Notes: generated by a model not told the origin, from the letters alone. A stretch of DNA of 64,000 nucleotides from Ahaetulla prasina (GCF_028640845.1 NC_080540.1:157006438-157070437); one strand, 5' to 3'. Shown: positions 33,481 through 45,860, counted from the first letter of the stretch. A program made the numbers and translations.

Positions 33481-34589
33481 CAGCTGAATTTGCGTCTCTC
33501 TCGTAACTCCTTATTCCAACACAACTCTTTCATTCACATGATTTTGCAGTAGAGGCCAGTCTGTCAAAGCCAAGGAGGCTCTCACCATGTCTCAGGCAGA
33601 ACGCTGGGCTTCAGGACTTCCAGTCCATTGCCAAATTTGGTGGCAGGGAGCTGGAACAAACAGCCTCTCGTACTAAGACGCAATAGAAATCCTTCTTCTT
33701 TTTTTCTTTTCTTTTTTTCTTTTACTAGTACTACCAAGGACCTTTGGGCCTCACTGACTCACTCACTGACTCACTTCACTTGGAGTACTAAAATGGTTAG
33801 GTTAATTTTCCAAAGCACTGCAGCCCTGAAATTTGGTACTATACATATGTCATCTGAGACATTTTAATAGCTAAAACAGTTTGGAAAATTGTAGAATTCC
33901 TCCTCAAAAGATGGGATGGAGGAATTGTATTGCCTCCGAAGAGTTAGAGTGGGGTTTCCCAAACTACAGGTCAGGACTCTCCCTCCAGGGAATCACAACC
34001 GACTTTATGCTTGTATATGTCTGTGTATGTGTGTGATCAGTTTCTTTAAAGCCTGATCGGGTTGGTTCTGGCCAAGTGGAAGCAAATACACTCTTAGACT
34101 TTGTGCCTCACTTTGCCTGCAGAAAACCACTGTGGGAAATTCATGTGCCACAAACTTTGGGAACCTCTGCAATATATAGATTACATTATAAGTTTTAAAA
34201 GCTTTGTATTTCTTTTTTGCCCAGCTCAAACACAAATGAAAAAATTAGTTTTATTCATACAGCGCTGATCCTGGATCCTGCAAAGTTTGAAGCTATTGAG
34301 TATTTTATGTTTATGCAGATATGCCAGTTACTTGAAACGATTGATAGAGAATCTAGAATACTTTTCTTTGAAACAGGAAACAAGAAATGTATCTGCTTTA
34401 CACGTATGACACAAATGCACTTAGTCATTACTGTATCACCATGCTACCCTTATAAACAGATATTTAATACTAATGCATCTCAAACCTTACTGATTACTAG
34501 CAGCATCTGAGAAACAGACATTCTTTTCTTCTTTCAATCCAAACCTAGAGCATGACCTTCACTTCATTCCAGAAAAGTGCAACATTGAT

Positions 34590-34800
34590 AGTTTGATTCA
34601 GTGGTTAAGGCATCAGGTAGGTGGCTGTGAGTTCTAGTCCTGCCTTAGGCATGAAAGACAGCTAAGTAACTTTGTGTAAGTCACACTCTCTCTCTGCCCA
34701 ACTCACCTCACAGGGTTATTGTGGAGAAAATAGGAGAAGGAAGGAGTATTAGATATGTTTGCCACCTTTGAGTTATTTATTAATTCATAAAGACAGGGTT
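34590..34800 (+). mobile_element. tRNA-derived SINE
   Basis: Contains TTCAGTGGTTAAGGCATCAG, GTGAGTTCTAGTCCTGCC (B-box-like), CCAACTCACCTCACAGGGTT, ATTGTGGAGAAAATAGGAG and a tail TTTGAGTTATTTATTAATTC. It gives the uninterrupted form of the site occupied by the DIRS element at 49308. Confidence 0.75.
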
Positions 34801-36076
34801 AAAAAAAACCTTAAATAAATGTGGGAACTCTCCATATATGCCTCAACACATTTGGGGAACAGAACACTTCCATTAATTGCAATTCCCTTTTCATTTCTAC
34901 ATTGAACAACCTATAACTCAGCTCTTTTTTTCTACTTCTGGTTTTGTACTGAGCCAGTGGATCTGGCAATTTCAGATTCCATACACCTGCCCTGATTGCA
35001 ACACCACTTCATGGGATCTCAGAGCTACCCTCCCCAGATCCCATGTTGCTGCTTCAGTCCCACATGCAGAATGCTAGTGCTCAGGCATGAGACCGAGTGA
35101 GTTATGCAGCTGGGTGAGTGGCCAGATCCAAATCACGGATGACTGGCAGTAAAAATTAAATTGAAAGGTATCACACCCACAAGATGCCATACATAGCCAC
35201 TGAATTTAGATGTGAAACTTCCAGTTGGCCAGGATGCTTACTGAAATGATCATTGCTTTTCCTTATTGAGTCTTCCATTGGACCCAAAATCAGGCATGTA
35301 TTGCAGTAGAGGGGCTAAAATTTGAAATGGGATTCATTTGCTTTCTCCGGGTTTCATGGAGAGATTTCAGCAGGACCGTCAGGAATCAAAGCTGAAAACG
35401 AGAGTCATATCTCTCTTCTCTGAACTACGATTGGAGGAAATATCTGCAGAACTATTTTTACCTGATTTGTCCTGGTGTCAGAAGAGGCATGCAAAGAAAA
35501 TTTAAAGAAAAAATACAGACACGAAACACTTGAATAACCACATTAGCAGTGAGGGAAATAGTGCAACAGTCAATAGCACATCATTATAAATAATTATAGT
35601 GAGAGTGCAACATACTTTAGTTATAGGGAAAACATTTCTGTATTAATAAGTAGCCTTGTAGAGGCAAAAGTAGAAGTAGTAATAATTATTAGTAATTCTT
35701 TGGTAGAAACCGTGTACAGTCCAATTCCAACTACAAATTTGGCCACCCCATGTGGGCTGAGTCAAAGACCCATTCGGGGGCTTTGGACCCTATCCTTGCC
35801 TCTTGCAAACGACAGCCGGATGCGCAAGTCCTTGCAATATCCCGCAGAAACCCAAAGGGATCCAGATCGCTAAGGCAAGAACCAGCGCCTGGTCCTGCTC
35901 CGCTTCTCCACTTGGCCATTATTCACTGCTTCAGAAGCCGAGTTTCGGGCAGCGCGAAGTTGCCAATTCGGGAGCCTCGAAGCAGCAGCAGGTTCGAGTT
36001 CCCTCCCCGTCCCATCATTTAACTAAGGCGATCCGGTTTCGCCAAAGGCGCAGCCGCGCGTAAAAAGCGCACTTAC

Positions 36077-36177
36077 CACCATCGGCCGCTGTTATTCACC
36101 GCTAGAGTGTTGGAAAGAGAGGAAAAAGCCAAAACCCACAAGGTCTTCAAGCCTAGCATTAATGCCACGGGGCTCAT
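36077..36177 (-). CDS. WNT1: WNT1 exon 1 (signal peptide, start codon)
   Basis: Encodes the first 33 residues and two bases of Trp34. ATG at 36177-36175 with G at -3; the peptide [20 protein letters not shown] is a typical signal sequence (hydrophobic core LWVLAF). The mature start is near NNSGRWW, matching NSSGRWWG of mammalian WNT1 and holding an NNS glycosylation sequon. The donor is TG|GTAAGT at 36076. An in-frame ATG upstream at 36453-36451 has no stop before this one, but the downstream ATG gives the canonical length and signal peptide, so I chose it. Confidence 0.93.
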
Positions 36178-37560
36178 CGCTTCGCCTGCCTGCTCGGCGG
36201 AACCGCAGGAGAGGAGGGGAGGGGGGGTTGGAAGCGGCGAATGATAGATGGGTGGGTGGAGAGGTGGGATGGCGATGCGGTCTCCAAAGCGCTCCGCTGG
36301 CGAGGCGCGCACCGTGCGCCCGGGAAGTGGCCGTCGCTCGTCAAGAAGATGTGAGAGCCCAAGTTGAAGTTTTTTAGGGGGGGAAAGGGGAAAAGGAAGA
36401 GAGGGGAAAAAAAGGGAAAAAGCTGCAGGAGAAAAAGTCCCCTTGGGCCTCACTTGCTGGCAATCCCGCCGGCTGATGACTCCCAGAAGAGAAATTAAAA
36501 CGCTAGTAGGGGAGAAGCGCCGTGCGTCCTGCTAACTGTGGGCTCCTTGCAGCATGTCTGCGATCCCCTCGCCAGGGCCGGCTTCTTATAGAGGCTACGA
36601 GGAGGGTCGCCATAGAGTGAGCCATCCAGTCAGGAAGACCCGGCGCGGTGCGCGCCCGCGAATAATGCGCCCTTGCGCAAAAGGGACGCATCACAGCTTT
36701 GGCAGGCGGGCGGGCCTGGTGGGGGGGGGGAGTGTAAAAAAAAAAAAAAAAGCAAGGAGGCTTTGACGGGCCGCTCCCCTCCGCTTCAGATTAAGTTCCC
36801 GGAGTCCCGAGAGGCCGAAATCAGCTCATTCGGGAGGAGGGGGAGGCTACCTCCTGCTCGTCACTCACCCCACCCCAGTGCCTCATCCCACCCCACCCCA
36901 AAACGGGACCACGACCAGTCAGTCATTCGCTCCGAAGAATGTGTCGCCAGTCGCTCGGCTCCGTCCTTCATGACCCACGTGAAGGAGAATCCAGACAGCG
37001 CGGAAGGCACCGAGAGGCAGCAGCAGCAGCAGCCGTCCCCGGGCACAGGCACGGAAGAGCCGGCACGCTGAGCCCGTCACGGCATCGCCCCTGCCCTGAC
37101 CGCGCTCTTCAACGGCCGCCTCTGCTCGTGCAGTGCCATCCCGCGGGGATCGCCTCTCTCCGGGGGACTCCCACGGCTCGCCGCACTTGGCCGGGCCAGG
37201 CTTTTGCGGTGGTTTTCGTTCCTCCTCGCCGGAGTCTTTTGGCTGCCGCTAGCCAGACGTCATCCCCGCTTGGGCTTGGCCTGCAGAGTCCTCAGCGCCT
37301 CCTTTCATCCCGCGGTGGCGGAGAGAGAAAGAGAGAGAGACGGCGGGTGTGTGTGTGGGGAGGGGTGGGGGGGTCAGCAGCAGATGGAGCGAATTAAAGC
37401 TGTTGCCACCGCCGTCACTCGCGCGCTCAGCCCCGACGGCGCACTTCCAGCCCGAGGAATAGCAGCCGCCGAGAAGCTGCAGAAGCCCCGGCTGGAGGGG
37501 TCCTCCGGAACTACCTTTAATGCGACGCTGGGTTAATGCTTTGCGTCATTCCAAAGAGCT
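36178..37560 (-). promoter_or_regulatory. WNT1: CpG-rich WNT1 5' region and promoter
   Basis: The GC and CpG content rises sharply compared with the AT-rich surroundings, from about 35.7 to 37.5 kb. This is the expected CpG island of a developmental gene. It covers the 5' UTR and upstream region of WNT1 and also extends to the right. A purine-rich GAGAGA tract and GTGTGTGTGG are at 37320-37370. No second gene's exon was found in it. Confidence 0.7.
36584..36590 (-). promoter_or_regulatory. WNT1: Candidate TATA box
   Basis: TATAAGA on the minus strand in a GC-rich setting (CCTCTATAAGAAGCC). It would place transcription start near 36555 and give a 5' UTR of roughly 380 bases. Inferred from position only. 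Confidence 0.35.
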
Positions 37561-38150
37561 CCAGGGCTCTCGCTCTCTCTCTTTTTTAATTATTATTATT
37601 AGTTGTCGATAAAATTCCGGTAGGTGAGTTGCGATTGCGCTCTTTGTCGTCCTCTGCCCTATTGATCCATAAACTTCCCTGGACATCATTCTGAGTATGT
37701 GAGCTAATTCCTAGACCCCTTAAATTCTTTTAAGGGAAAGGGGGACTGAACACAGCGGCCTACATACCAACGTCGATTAGTTGGACGAGAAGCCGAAGAC
37801 AATCTTCAGAGGCTTTGGCTTATGGTTTTGCCTGTTGCTTGCCACTGGCGATACTCGCATGCATGGAGCATAACCTGTGTCCTCTTCTTGGCCACTTCTA
37901 GACCCTCCAAAGCCTCATTGAATCGATTCAGGGTAATTTTCAACTTTAATTTTACATTTAGTTCATTTCAGTGAAGTTTTAGTCTGGACTATGCCGCTCT
38001 TCTGGAGTGTGGCCCCTGAGTAATGGCATGCATGGATCAAATGTAGCCCTTGTAGGAAAAAAATGGCTGGGTGCCCTTTCTGCATAATGGGCAATGTGCT
38101 TCATACCCTGATGGTCATAATTAGTTCTCTGATGGTCTCTTCAGACACTT
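37561..38150. other. No recognisable feature
   Basis: Intergenic sequence right of the CpG island; no WNT10B exon or other gene seen. Confidence 0.4.
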
Positions 38151-38245
38151 TTTTTAAAATTTGCATTTATATCCCGCCCTTCTCCGAAGACTCAGGGCGG
38201 CTTACACTATGTCAAGCAATAGTCTTCATCCAAATTGTATATTAT
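38150..38245 (-). mobile_element. SINE/L2-type tail fragment
   Basis: TATATCCCGCCCTTCTCCGA followed by AGACTCAGGGCGGCTTACAC, the inverse of the 3' end of the SINE at 14516-14790. Confidence 0.65.
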
Positions 38246-38340
38246 ATACATATATATACTTACATATATATATATACTTATATATAAAAGTTAAAAGGAA
38301 GAAACAGCTGCGATCACACATTGCTCCCAGAAGCACGAAG

Positions 38341-38410
38341 CTGAAGCCTGAAGATGACGAATGAGACTTCGTCGAAACGTCGCCAAGACACTTCCAATTT
38401 TACACGGGAG
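38341..38410 (+). mobile_element. Penelope-like end with hammerhead-like core
   Basis: CTGAAGA (38348-38354), T, stem GACGAA (38356-38361), loop TGAGAC, stem TTCGTC (38368-38373), then GAAAC (38374-38378) and GTC (38379-38381). This is the order of the hammerhead ribozyme core: CUGANGA, stem II, GAA, short stem III, cleavage-site UH. It sits next to the microsatellite 38441-38588. No coding sequence is nearby. Confidence 0.5.
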
Positions 38411-38440
38411 AAAACCCGAACAACCAAAGACCTATATACT

Positions 38441-38589
<149 letters not shown>

Positions 38590-38639
38590 TTATATACTTA
38601 TCATGCCTTGACATGGCATGACACTCAAACAAAACCACA

Positions 38640-39450
38640 TATAAAAACTTTACACACACTTCTGACCGATGCATAACTCTAGGCAACTAAGTCCTCTTGC
38701 AATGCCAGAGCTCTTTTGCAGCCCATAATTTTAGATGGTTTCAAACTAACTTGCTTCATATTTCTGCACATTTAGCTAACCCCCATCTGAAATACCTGGC
38801 TTGATCGAAGTAGGTTCTGCTACTGGAATGATTTTTGGCTGGGGGAAATCAGCCTCCTTCTCATTGTCAGTTCCCAGCTTTCCTTCAATTAAATGTAGTA
38901 GTAGTAATAGTAGTAGTTTCAATTAAATGAAAATGAATGGAATCCCAGTATTTCACTGCTTTATTATTTCTTCTAAGAGATTATTTTTTTTTGAGGCTGA
39001 TCCATATATTAATTCTCACACAGATTGTGAAACAGGCCTCTTGCCAATTTGAAGAAACAAAATGAAGATCAAGAAATTCAAGTCTCCAAATCTTAGGAAC
39101 ACATCCATCTGCATTTCCAAAGGCAATTCAGGGGATTGTATAATGAAAAAATAAAATCCCGGTAGCTACATATAGGATCCATTGAAAAATTCTGTTAAAA
39201 AAAATAATGGGTCTTGCTGCAACAGCTCTCTGGATTGATATATGATATATATCGTACATCATGTTAAGATATTGATATATAACTTTTAAAAAGTCATGAG
39301 GCCAATGAAAAAGTGTATAATGAAGCCTTGCCAGAGATCTTAAAGCAAAACAATAGCTTGGGGAGTTGTTTTGATTCATGGGTGAGTAATCTGTAGCTTG
39401 TGAACTGCACACTAGACCCCTGTCCCTATTCAAACAGCTGATCAGCAACA
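38640..39450. other. No recognisable feature
   Basis: AT-rich intergenic sequence without an identifiable element. Confidence 0.35.
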
Positions 39451-39955
39451 GGTAGTCATCAATTTACAACCACAACTGAGCCCAAAATTTACATTGCTAA
39501 GTGACAAATTTATTAATTAAATTTTGCCCAATTTTGCGACCTTTCTTGCCCCCAAGTTCGTTAAGTGAATCACTGCAGTTGTTAAGTCAGTAACAAGTGC
39601 TGTGAAATGAATCTGGCTTCCCCACTGACTGTCAGATGATTGCAAAAGGTGATCACATGATCCCAGGACACTGCAATCGTCATAAATATTCTAAAATTTA
39701 TTTATTTATTTGTTGAGTATGTATTAGAGACCATGTATAAGTATAAGCATGAATTGAATACATAAAATGAATACAATTAAAGGGAACATTAGGACAGGGA
39801 CGCTAGGCACGCTGGTGTCTTAATTTTGATCACGTGATCATGGGGAATCTGCAACAGTTGTAAGTGTGAAAAAGGGTCGTAAGTCACTTTGTAAGGCCGT
39901 TGTAACTTTGAACGGTCACTAAATGTATTGTTGTAAGTTGAGGACTACCTGTGTC
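39451..39955 (-). mobile_element. TACAGGTAGTCC repeat split by a CR1-type tail
   Basis: Begins ACAGGTAGTCATCAATTTAC and ends TTGTAAGTTGAGGACTACCT. At 39694-39822 it is interrupted by AATTTATTTATTTATTTGTT ... GGACAGGGACGCTAGGCACG, the end of the CR1-like family seen at 44876-45405. This gives the order of insertion. Confidence 0.7.
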
Positions 39956-40429
39956 AGGCTGCTGGGAGGTAACAGATTACTCTTTCTTTCCTCTTTGGTT
40001 CTCTCCAGCAGTTTCCTCACACACCCTCATCCAGGAATGTTCCAGTTGCGTGCCTGCCTACGGTATTGTTGCCAGGTTCTTCCCAAGGGATTCTGTAGGC
40101 CTTATCTATGGAACAGCTGTAGTGTTATGATTGTCATTAAAATGATCAGTGGGCCTGCTAGGTGGCAGCACTTAGCTGACAACATCTGATTTTGGAAAGT
40201 TAAGCAGCAAGATCTGGTCAGTGCTTGGAGGGGAGACCATCAGGAAACCAGAGAATTTTATAAATAAAAAACAACAACATCTCAGGTTAGCCACATCAAA
40301 CCACCTCAGTATTTATGCTCCCAAATTGTAGTCGTTGGAGTTCAAACTCAAATTATAAGGAATTTATTTAACATTAATATCACTGGCAAGAAAGATCTTG
40401 GAATATGCATTAAGTCAACTTTCAAATTT

Positions 40430-40630
40430 TGAATTTTTAGTAATTTTATATGGGGTATTTTAGTCTGGGTCAATTTGACTGTTTTAATTTGGCCATTATT
40501 GAATATGTATTTTAATTGATATTTTAATTTTGTATATTTAATTGTTTTAATCTTGGCTGTACACCGCCCTGAGTCCTTCGGGAGAAGGGCGGTATAAAAA
40601 TTTAAATAATAAATAAATAAATAAATAATA
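40430..40630 (+). mobile_element. L2 LINE 3' UTR fragment
   Basis: ATTTTATATGGGGTATTTTA to CCGCCCTGAGTCCTTCGGGA, GGCGGTATAAAAATTTAAAT and a TAAATAAATAAA tail. It matches 20280-20481. Confidence 0.8.
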
Positions 40631-40817
40631 AAGTCATTGTTCAATTTTTGTCTAATTAAAATAGAACGTTCCAAATCAAATAGTTCGTATGTTCAAAATC
40701 AATTTACACAAATGTAAGTTGGCAGAGTAAGAAGTTATCTACAGGCACACTCAATCAAAAATCTGTTGCCTGTTTAAAAGATATTCATAAATGCTTTTCA
40801 AATATGTAGTCATATTT

Positions 40818-41185
40818 CAAATATGTAGTCCTTGACTTACAGCAATTCATTTAGTGACCAAAGTTACAATGACACTGAAAAAAGTAACTTATGACTGGGT
40901 TTTTTTTACTTATGACCATTGCAGCATCCCTGTGGTCACATGATCAAAATTCAGATGCCTGGCAACTGACTCATATTTATGACGGTTGCAGTATCCCAGG
41001 GTCATGTGATCACCTTTTGCAACCTTCTCCCAAGCAAAGTCAATGGGGATTCACCTAACCACTGCATTAATTCACAACCAGGACAAGACAAATTGTAAAA
41101 TGGAGCAAAGCTCAGTTAACGAATGTCTCACTTAGCAACAGAAATTTTGGGTTCAGGTATGGTCATAAGTTGAGGACTACCTATA
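40818..41185 (+). mobile_element. TACAGGTAGTCC-type repeat copy
   Basis: From ATGTAGTCCTTGACTTACAG to CATAAGTTGAGGACTACCTA, with the internal phrases shared with 23562-23936. Confidence 0.7.
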
Positions 41186-41349
41186 CAAGTGTTTGGCCAT
41201 TCCAGAAAGACTATGATTTAGAGACACATAATATTTTCATATGTGTGTATGTTTGAAAAAAATTATATGAATAAAAATAACATGAAAAATGTATAGTAGA
41301 AATTTAAGAAAAAAATTAAAGAAGTATAAGAATGAAAAAAAAGTACTAG

Positions 41350-42440
41350 AAAAAAAGCTTCTAATCTTCATAGCAGTTACAAACAAGCTTATTTTCTCCC
41401 ACCCTCTTTAAAATTTCATACATATTTCCCCACTTCTCACATTTAATCATTTTAATTAATAAAAACAAAAATTACCCATTATCCACACCATGTCATTTTT
41501 AACCATTTTCAGCAAAAACTCCAACTGCAAATATTTCGGTCAGTAAAGTTGTCACTGGCTTTATAATATTCTTCCCCCATTCCTCAAACATCCTTTCTAT
41601 CATCCCTGGTGTAATGTTTTTTTCCTGGTGTTTGCTATGTTAGTGGTCCTCTTCTCTCTTCTTTCATTGCTTCCATGATAATAGCCATCTTTCTCTTTTT
41701 TTAAAATTTGTCTAACAAGGAAAAGTAACAGCCAAAGTGGAGCCCTTCTTCTCTCCCCCTTTTTCTCTATGGTCTTAATTAATTAGGACCATTCAACGTG
41801 TTCTTATGCACTTGAATGTCAGTCCCCATTTTGTTTAGAAAAAAAATGACCATTTCATCTTGAAGAATCCAAACAGTTCTCTTTCCAACGAAGGTCTGCA
41901 TTTTTTAAAATTTGAAAAAACTTTACAATAAGTCAGCAATTTGACTTCAGCCAAATCCCTTATCCATTTCTAGTTTTCACAGGCCAAACTCTTAGAAAAT
42001 CTTTCGCTGTAGATTCTGGTTAAATCCTTGTAGTTAATTTTTCCCTTATTCATGCCCAGAGTCATAGGAGCACTCAACAGGAGGTCTCATTTTGCTGCTG
42101 CTTCAAAGATCTCTATAACTTTTAAATAATGCATATGTATCTTAGAAAGTGAAGTTAAGTCAGACCCAGTGTCCATTACAGGCTCCACTGAGGCTGCAGA
42201 CACCTCCTTGGCTTCTGGTGCTTACTCCCAAGATACTTGCAGGGTCTTTGCAGGCTTCCTCATGAGAAGCTATGTTCTGAAGTTCACGATTTATCTCTTC
42301 GGCTTCTCCTTATCCAGAAAATTCCACCAGCCTGGGATCACTACAGTCACAATTCTCCACCTCGGCATCATTCCTGCTCTTCAAAGATGCATCAGTCTCC
42401 ACTTGGAAGCTCAGAAACCCTATTTCCATTTAATGGAATA
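41350..42440 (-). other. Possible LINE (L1-like) relic
   Basis: A 1-kb pyrimidine-rich tract on the plus strand (A/G-rich on the minus strand) without long open frames. Its base asymmetry and broken coding-like stretches at 42169-42441 suggest a decayed LINE in minus orientation. The identity is uncertain. Confidence 0.25.
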
Positions 42441-42776
42441 GGAGGTAGGGAATGAAACTAAAGCCCAAATTACATCTGATGTAAAGTAAAGCACTCAAAT
42501 AAGCTCTGGGCTGTTAAGTGTGCAGACACAAACAACCGCATTTTATATAATATGCACATTTAAAACGCATTTTTATATAGTATGCACATTTAAATGCATA
42601 AGGACAGCTTAGTTGAGCAAATGTTTGAATCAAGTTCAATCACTCATCTCATTTTAGCAGGAATGAATTTAGTTTATTTATGGCCAGAACGATGCAAGTG
42701 TTCCACAGACAGTCCTGTGGAGTCCACTGAAGTTAATCCAAAGAATTGGGCTAACTATATATATATGACTACAATC

Positions 42777-43205
42777 CAGGGGTGAAATGCTCCTGGTTCG
42801 GACTGGATCAACCGATCCGGTAGCGATGGCGGTGGGTGGTTCAGAGAACTGGTAGCAAAAATGCCTGGCCCACGCGCCCATGCCACCCAATCGCCCGGTT
42901 GCTTGCTTGCCGCTTCTTTTAAAAAATGCTTTTAAAAGGTTAAAAAAAAGACTGATGATCATGTGATCATCAGAGCCTTTTTAAAAACTTTTAAAAGCAT
43001 TTTTTTACAACCTATTCAGCTGTAAAAAAATGCTTTTAAAAGTAAAAAAAAAAGATTGCATGCCACAGCTGATCACCACTACCACGTGCGTTGTTCTACT
43101 TACTCCATGCCTCCTTTTGGCGTGCACTGCACGCACACATGCACCTCACATTTGGTGCATGGTGCGCAGCTAACCGGTAGTAAACCGGTTCAGATTTCAC
43201 CACTG
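42777..43205 (-). mobile_element. Long hAT-like element with perfect 8-bp TSD
   Basis: Begins CAGGGGTGAAATGCTCCTGG and ends AGATTTCACCACTG. Identical flanks CTACAATC at 42769-42776 and 43206-43213. The interior has inverted TTTTAAAAGC and TGATCATGTGATCA segments. Confidence 0.9.
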
Positions 43206-43359
43206 CTACAATCTCATAGCCTTTTTTGAGATTGAATAGATAGAAAAGAATAAGTATCAATGCTGCTAGAGAGGCACACAACTATGAGGTAGAATCAGAT
43301 TTAAAGATTTAAGGTGATGAGAAGAGAATAAATTAACTGTAGAGATTAAAGACATCAGG

Positions 43360-43520
43360 CTGGAAACCAGGAGATTGTGACTTTTAGTCCTGCTTTAGGC
43401 ACATAGCCAGCTGTGACCTTGGACCAGTCTCTCTTTCTTAGCCCTAAGAGGTAGTCAATGGCAAATTACTTCCAAAATCTTGCCAAGAAAACTTCAGGGA
43501 CTTGTCCAGACAGTTACCAG
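43360..43520 (+). mobile_element. tRNA-derived SINE fragment
   Basis: Contains CAGGAGATTGTGACTTTTAG, TCCTGCTTTAGGCAC and GGCAAATTACTTCCAAAATC. Confidence 0.55.
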
Positions 43521-44875
43521 GAGTCAAGGCTAACTTGAAAGCATAAAAAATAAAATAAGCAGTGAAAAATCTGAAATGATCCTCTTTTTTTGTTGGTAAT
43601 GGGGAAGGTACAATACTAGAAAATCTTCCCTAAGCACTTTTCCCATCCATAAAATGCAGGGTAAATTTACCTAAACTGAACTGTTTTATTTGCCAGCTGC
43701 TCAGTTACTATATTTGAATTATTGCCAGCCAGTTCCAGAATGTGTGTCAAGGCTCCGAAAATCTGTCCCAGATATTTACATTAGATTTCACACCTTCATC
43801 TCTAGCAGCATAGGAAGTGAGTGAGAACATAGCTCAGTCTTAAAAGACATTTAATCTGGTTTGCAGAAAAAAGCAGATTGGCCGAGGGATCAATTGTGAA
43901 GTGTCTGAATGCTTCCCTAAACTCCTAGAACAAGTGGAGTTGTTCTAATAATTAATTGATCAGTAAGTAGTGATCAGTAAGTAGCTAACTTTAAAAAGAA
44001 TGGATATCCTATGACTCTAAATACTAATGAATGAAAATGTATTTTAATTGTTGGCTATTTTGTCTCTTCCTGTGAAGTTCAATATCTAGAAAACTACGGA
44101 TTATCCACTCTTGCTTTAAAACATAAAGGATAATGAAATTCAGATTTGCTCCATTCAGACTCCTGGCAAAGCAGTTTGGAGAGATTTCTCATGCTTCAAG
44201 TAGCTGTTTGAAATAAACAGGGATTAATGTAACCTGCATCCCGTTGATTTCTATCAGTGGCTGAAAGGCTGACTGTGTCTGGCTCCAACAGCCTTGGAGG
44301 ATGCTTTTCCCTCATCCTTCCTATGTCACTCCTTGACCCATTTCAGCCAAATGCCATTTTGTCTTTTGTTCCAACTTTTGTTCTAACTTTAATAGCCCCC
44401 TCCTCCCCATCTTGTTGCTGGGCATACTTTATGTCAGCTCCTTTGTGAGGGGCAATGGGATCTTAATTTGTTCCGCCTCATTCCACATTCTTAGAAGAAT
44501 TGCTAGAGAAAAGCTTCACCTTAAAAACCAGAATGACTGAGTGGCTGCTCTCTTTGCTTCTTGTTGTATACAATCTCCTTGGATAAGAACTTTTGAGGGT
44601 GTCTCTGGTACAACAAGGGTTAGCCTAGCCGTAATAAATCCTTGAAGATCCTCACCAAGTCTTGAGTGTGTCAACATATGTAACTCCGGTCACATTAATC
44701 TTTGGCTATTCATGTCTTCTACTCCTTGGGCCTGCTGATCTCTAGGATTGATTTTAAGATTGTAAAGTCCTTCACGGCAGCTTGGCTCCTAATCTTTTCC
44801 TCACACAAATGCAAAATATTGTGGAGACTGATGGTGACTGTGTAATTTACATTAACTATAGTCATCCTGAAATGA
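43521..44875. other. No recognisable feature
   Basis: About 1.35 kb of intergenic sequence; no exon or repeat family identified. Confidence 0.35.
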
Positions 44876-45405
44876 AGATTTATTTATTGTATTTATTTAT
44901 TTTTGTCAAGAGTGTATAAGATAACAGATATAAGCTTAAACGTGATTATGAATACATGAAATGGATACGAATAAATGGGGGTATTAGGACAGGGACGGTA
45001 GGCATGTTGGTGAGCTTATGCACATCCCTTACGGACCTCTTAGGAATGGGGTGAGGTCAACAGTAGACAGTCTAAGGTTAAATTTGTAGGGGTTTGGGGA
45101 AGAAACCACAGTCAGGTAGTATATTCCGGGCATCGACCACTCTGATGCTAAAGTCATATTTTCTGCAATCGAGTTTGGAGCGGTTTACCTTAAGTTTGTA
45201 TCTATTGTGTGCTCGTGTATTGTTGTGGTTGAAGCTGAAGTAGTCAATGACAGGTAGGACATTGTAGCAGATAATTTTATGTACTATGCTTAGGTCAGAC
45301 TGAAGGTGGCATAGTTCTAAGTTGTCTAAACCCAAAATTTCAAGTCTGGTGGCGTAAGGTATTCTGTTGCACGCAGAGGAGTGGATTGATTGATTCAGTT
45401 TCAAA
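44876..45405 (-). mobile_element. CR1-like LINE 3' end with RT C-terminal remnant
   Basis: Minus strand open for 108 codons (45404-45078): TRLEILGLDNLELCHLQSDL, then VHKIICYNVLPVIDYF, RAHNRYKLKVNRSK and VVDARNILPD, the C-terminal pattern of CR1-group reverse transcriptases. The normal WN.LP is altered to RNILP. The 3' end is near 44878 with a TTATTTATT-type tail in reverse. Other ends: 39694-39822, 56150-56290. Confidence 0.7.
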
Positions 45406-45629
45406 ATATTGTGTGCATGTTGAGTCTTGTTATTTCAAAATGGTAAGCTCACTTGCATCCTTGTAAAAAACAGCATCAAGCACTCAACTTCTTGAAGCTT
45501 TTTGCCTGGAAAGGCATACAAGATTAAATCTTTGTGTGACATTGTATTTTCTCCCCATCAGTCATGTGGAACCTTGAGCTCAATGCCAGATTTGGCCAGC
45601 AGGGGCTGTTACAGGATTGGCTGTAACAA

Positions 45630-45860
45630 TTATTATTATTATGGGTCTTATAGTCAGCCAGATGTTTACACTATATTTGACATTTTGTCCACCTATCGAG
45701 TCGTTTCCAAGGACCTGGGATAGACAAATGTTTCAAAGTATTAAAGATATCATCACAGGATATAAGCTGTTTCAAGTACTCTGCCTTTCCAATTGACTAA
45801 TGGTAATTTTGTCAGTGCCGGTGATGTTCAAATGGTGCTCCAGATGAATTGAAAATAATT
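45630..45860. repeat. Dispersed repeat, copy 2 of 2
   Basis: Counterpart of 25360-25610: TATTATTATTATG run, GTCAGCCAGATGTTTACACT, CCAAGGACCTGGGATAGACA and AATGGTGCTCCAGATGAATT. Confidence 0.5.

Larger units (their letters stand above)
29477..36076 (-). other. WNT1: WNT1 intron 1 (6.6 kb)
   Basis: From the GTAAGT donor of exon 1 to the TTACAG acceptor of exon 2. It is less repeat-dense than intron 2. 30980-33290 and 34810-36070 contain AT-rich sequence with no recognised element apart from those listed, so regulatory sequence could lie here. I cannot identify any. Confidence 0.85.

Noticed and set aside
36673..37536. Overlapping open frames of 110-152 codons on the plus strand
   Set aside because: CpG-rich promoter sequence with few stops by composition; no motif, and no WNT10B similarity.
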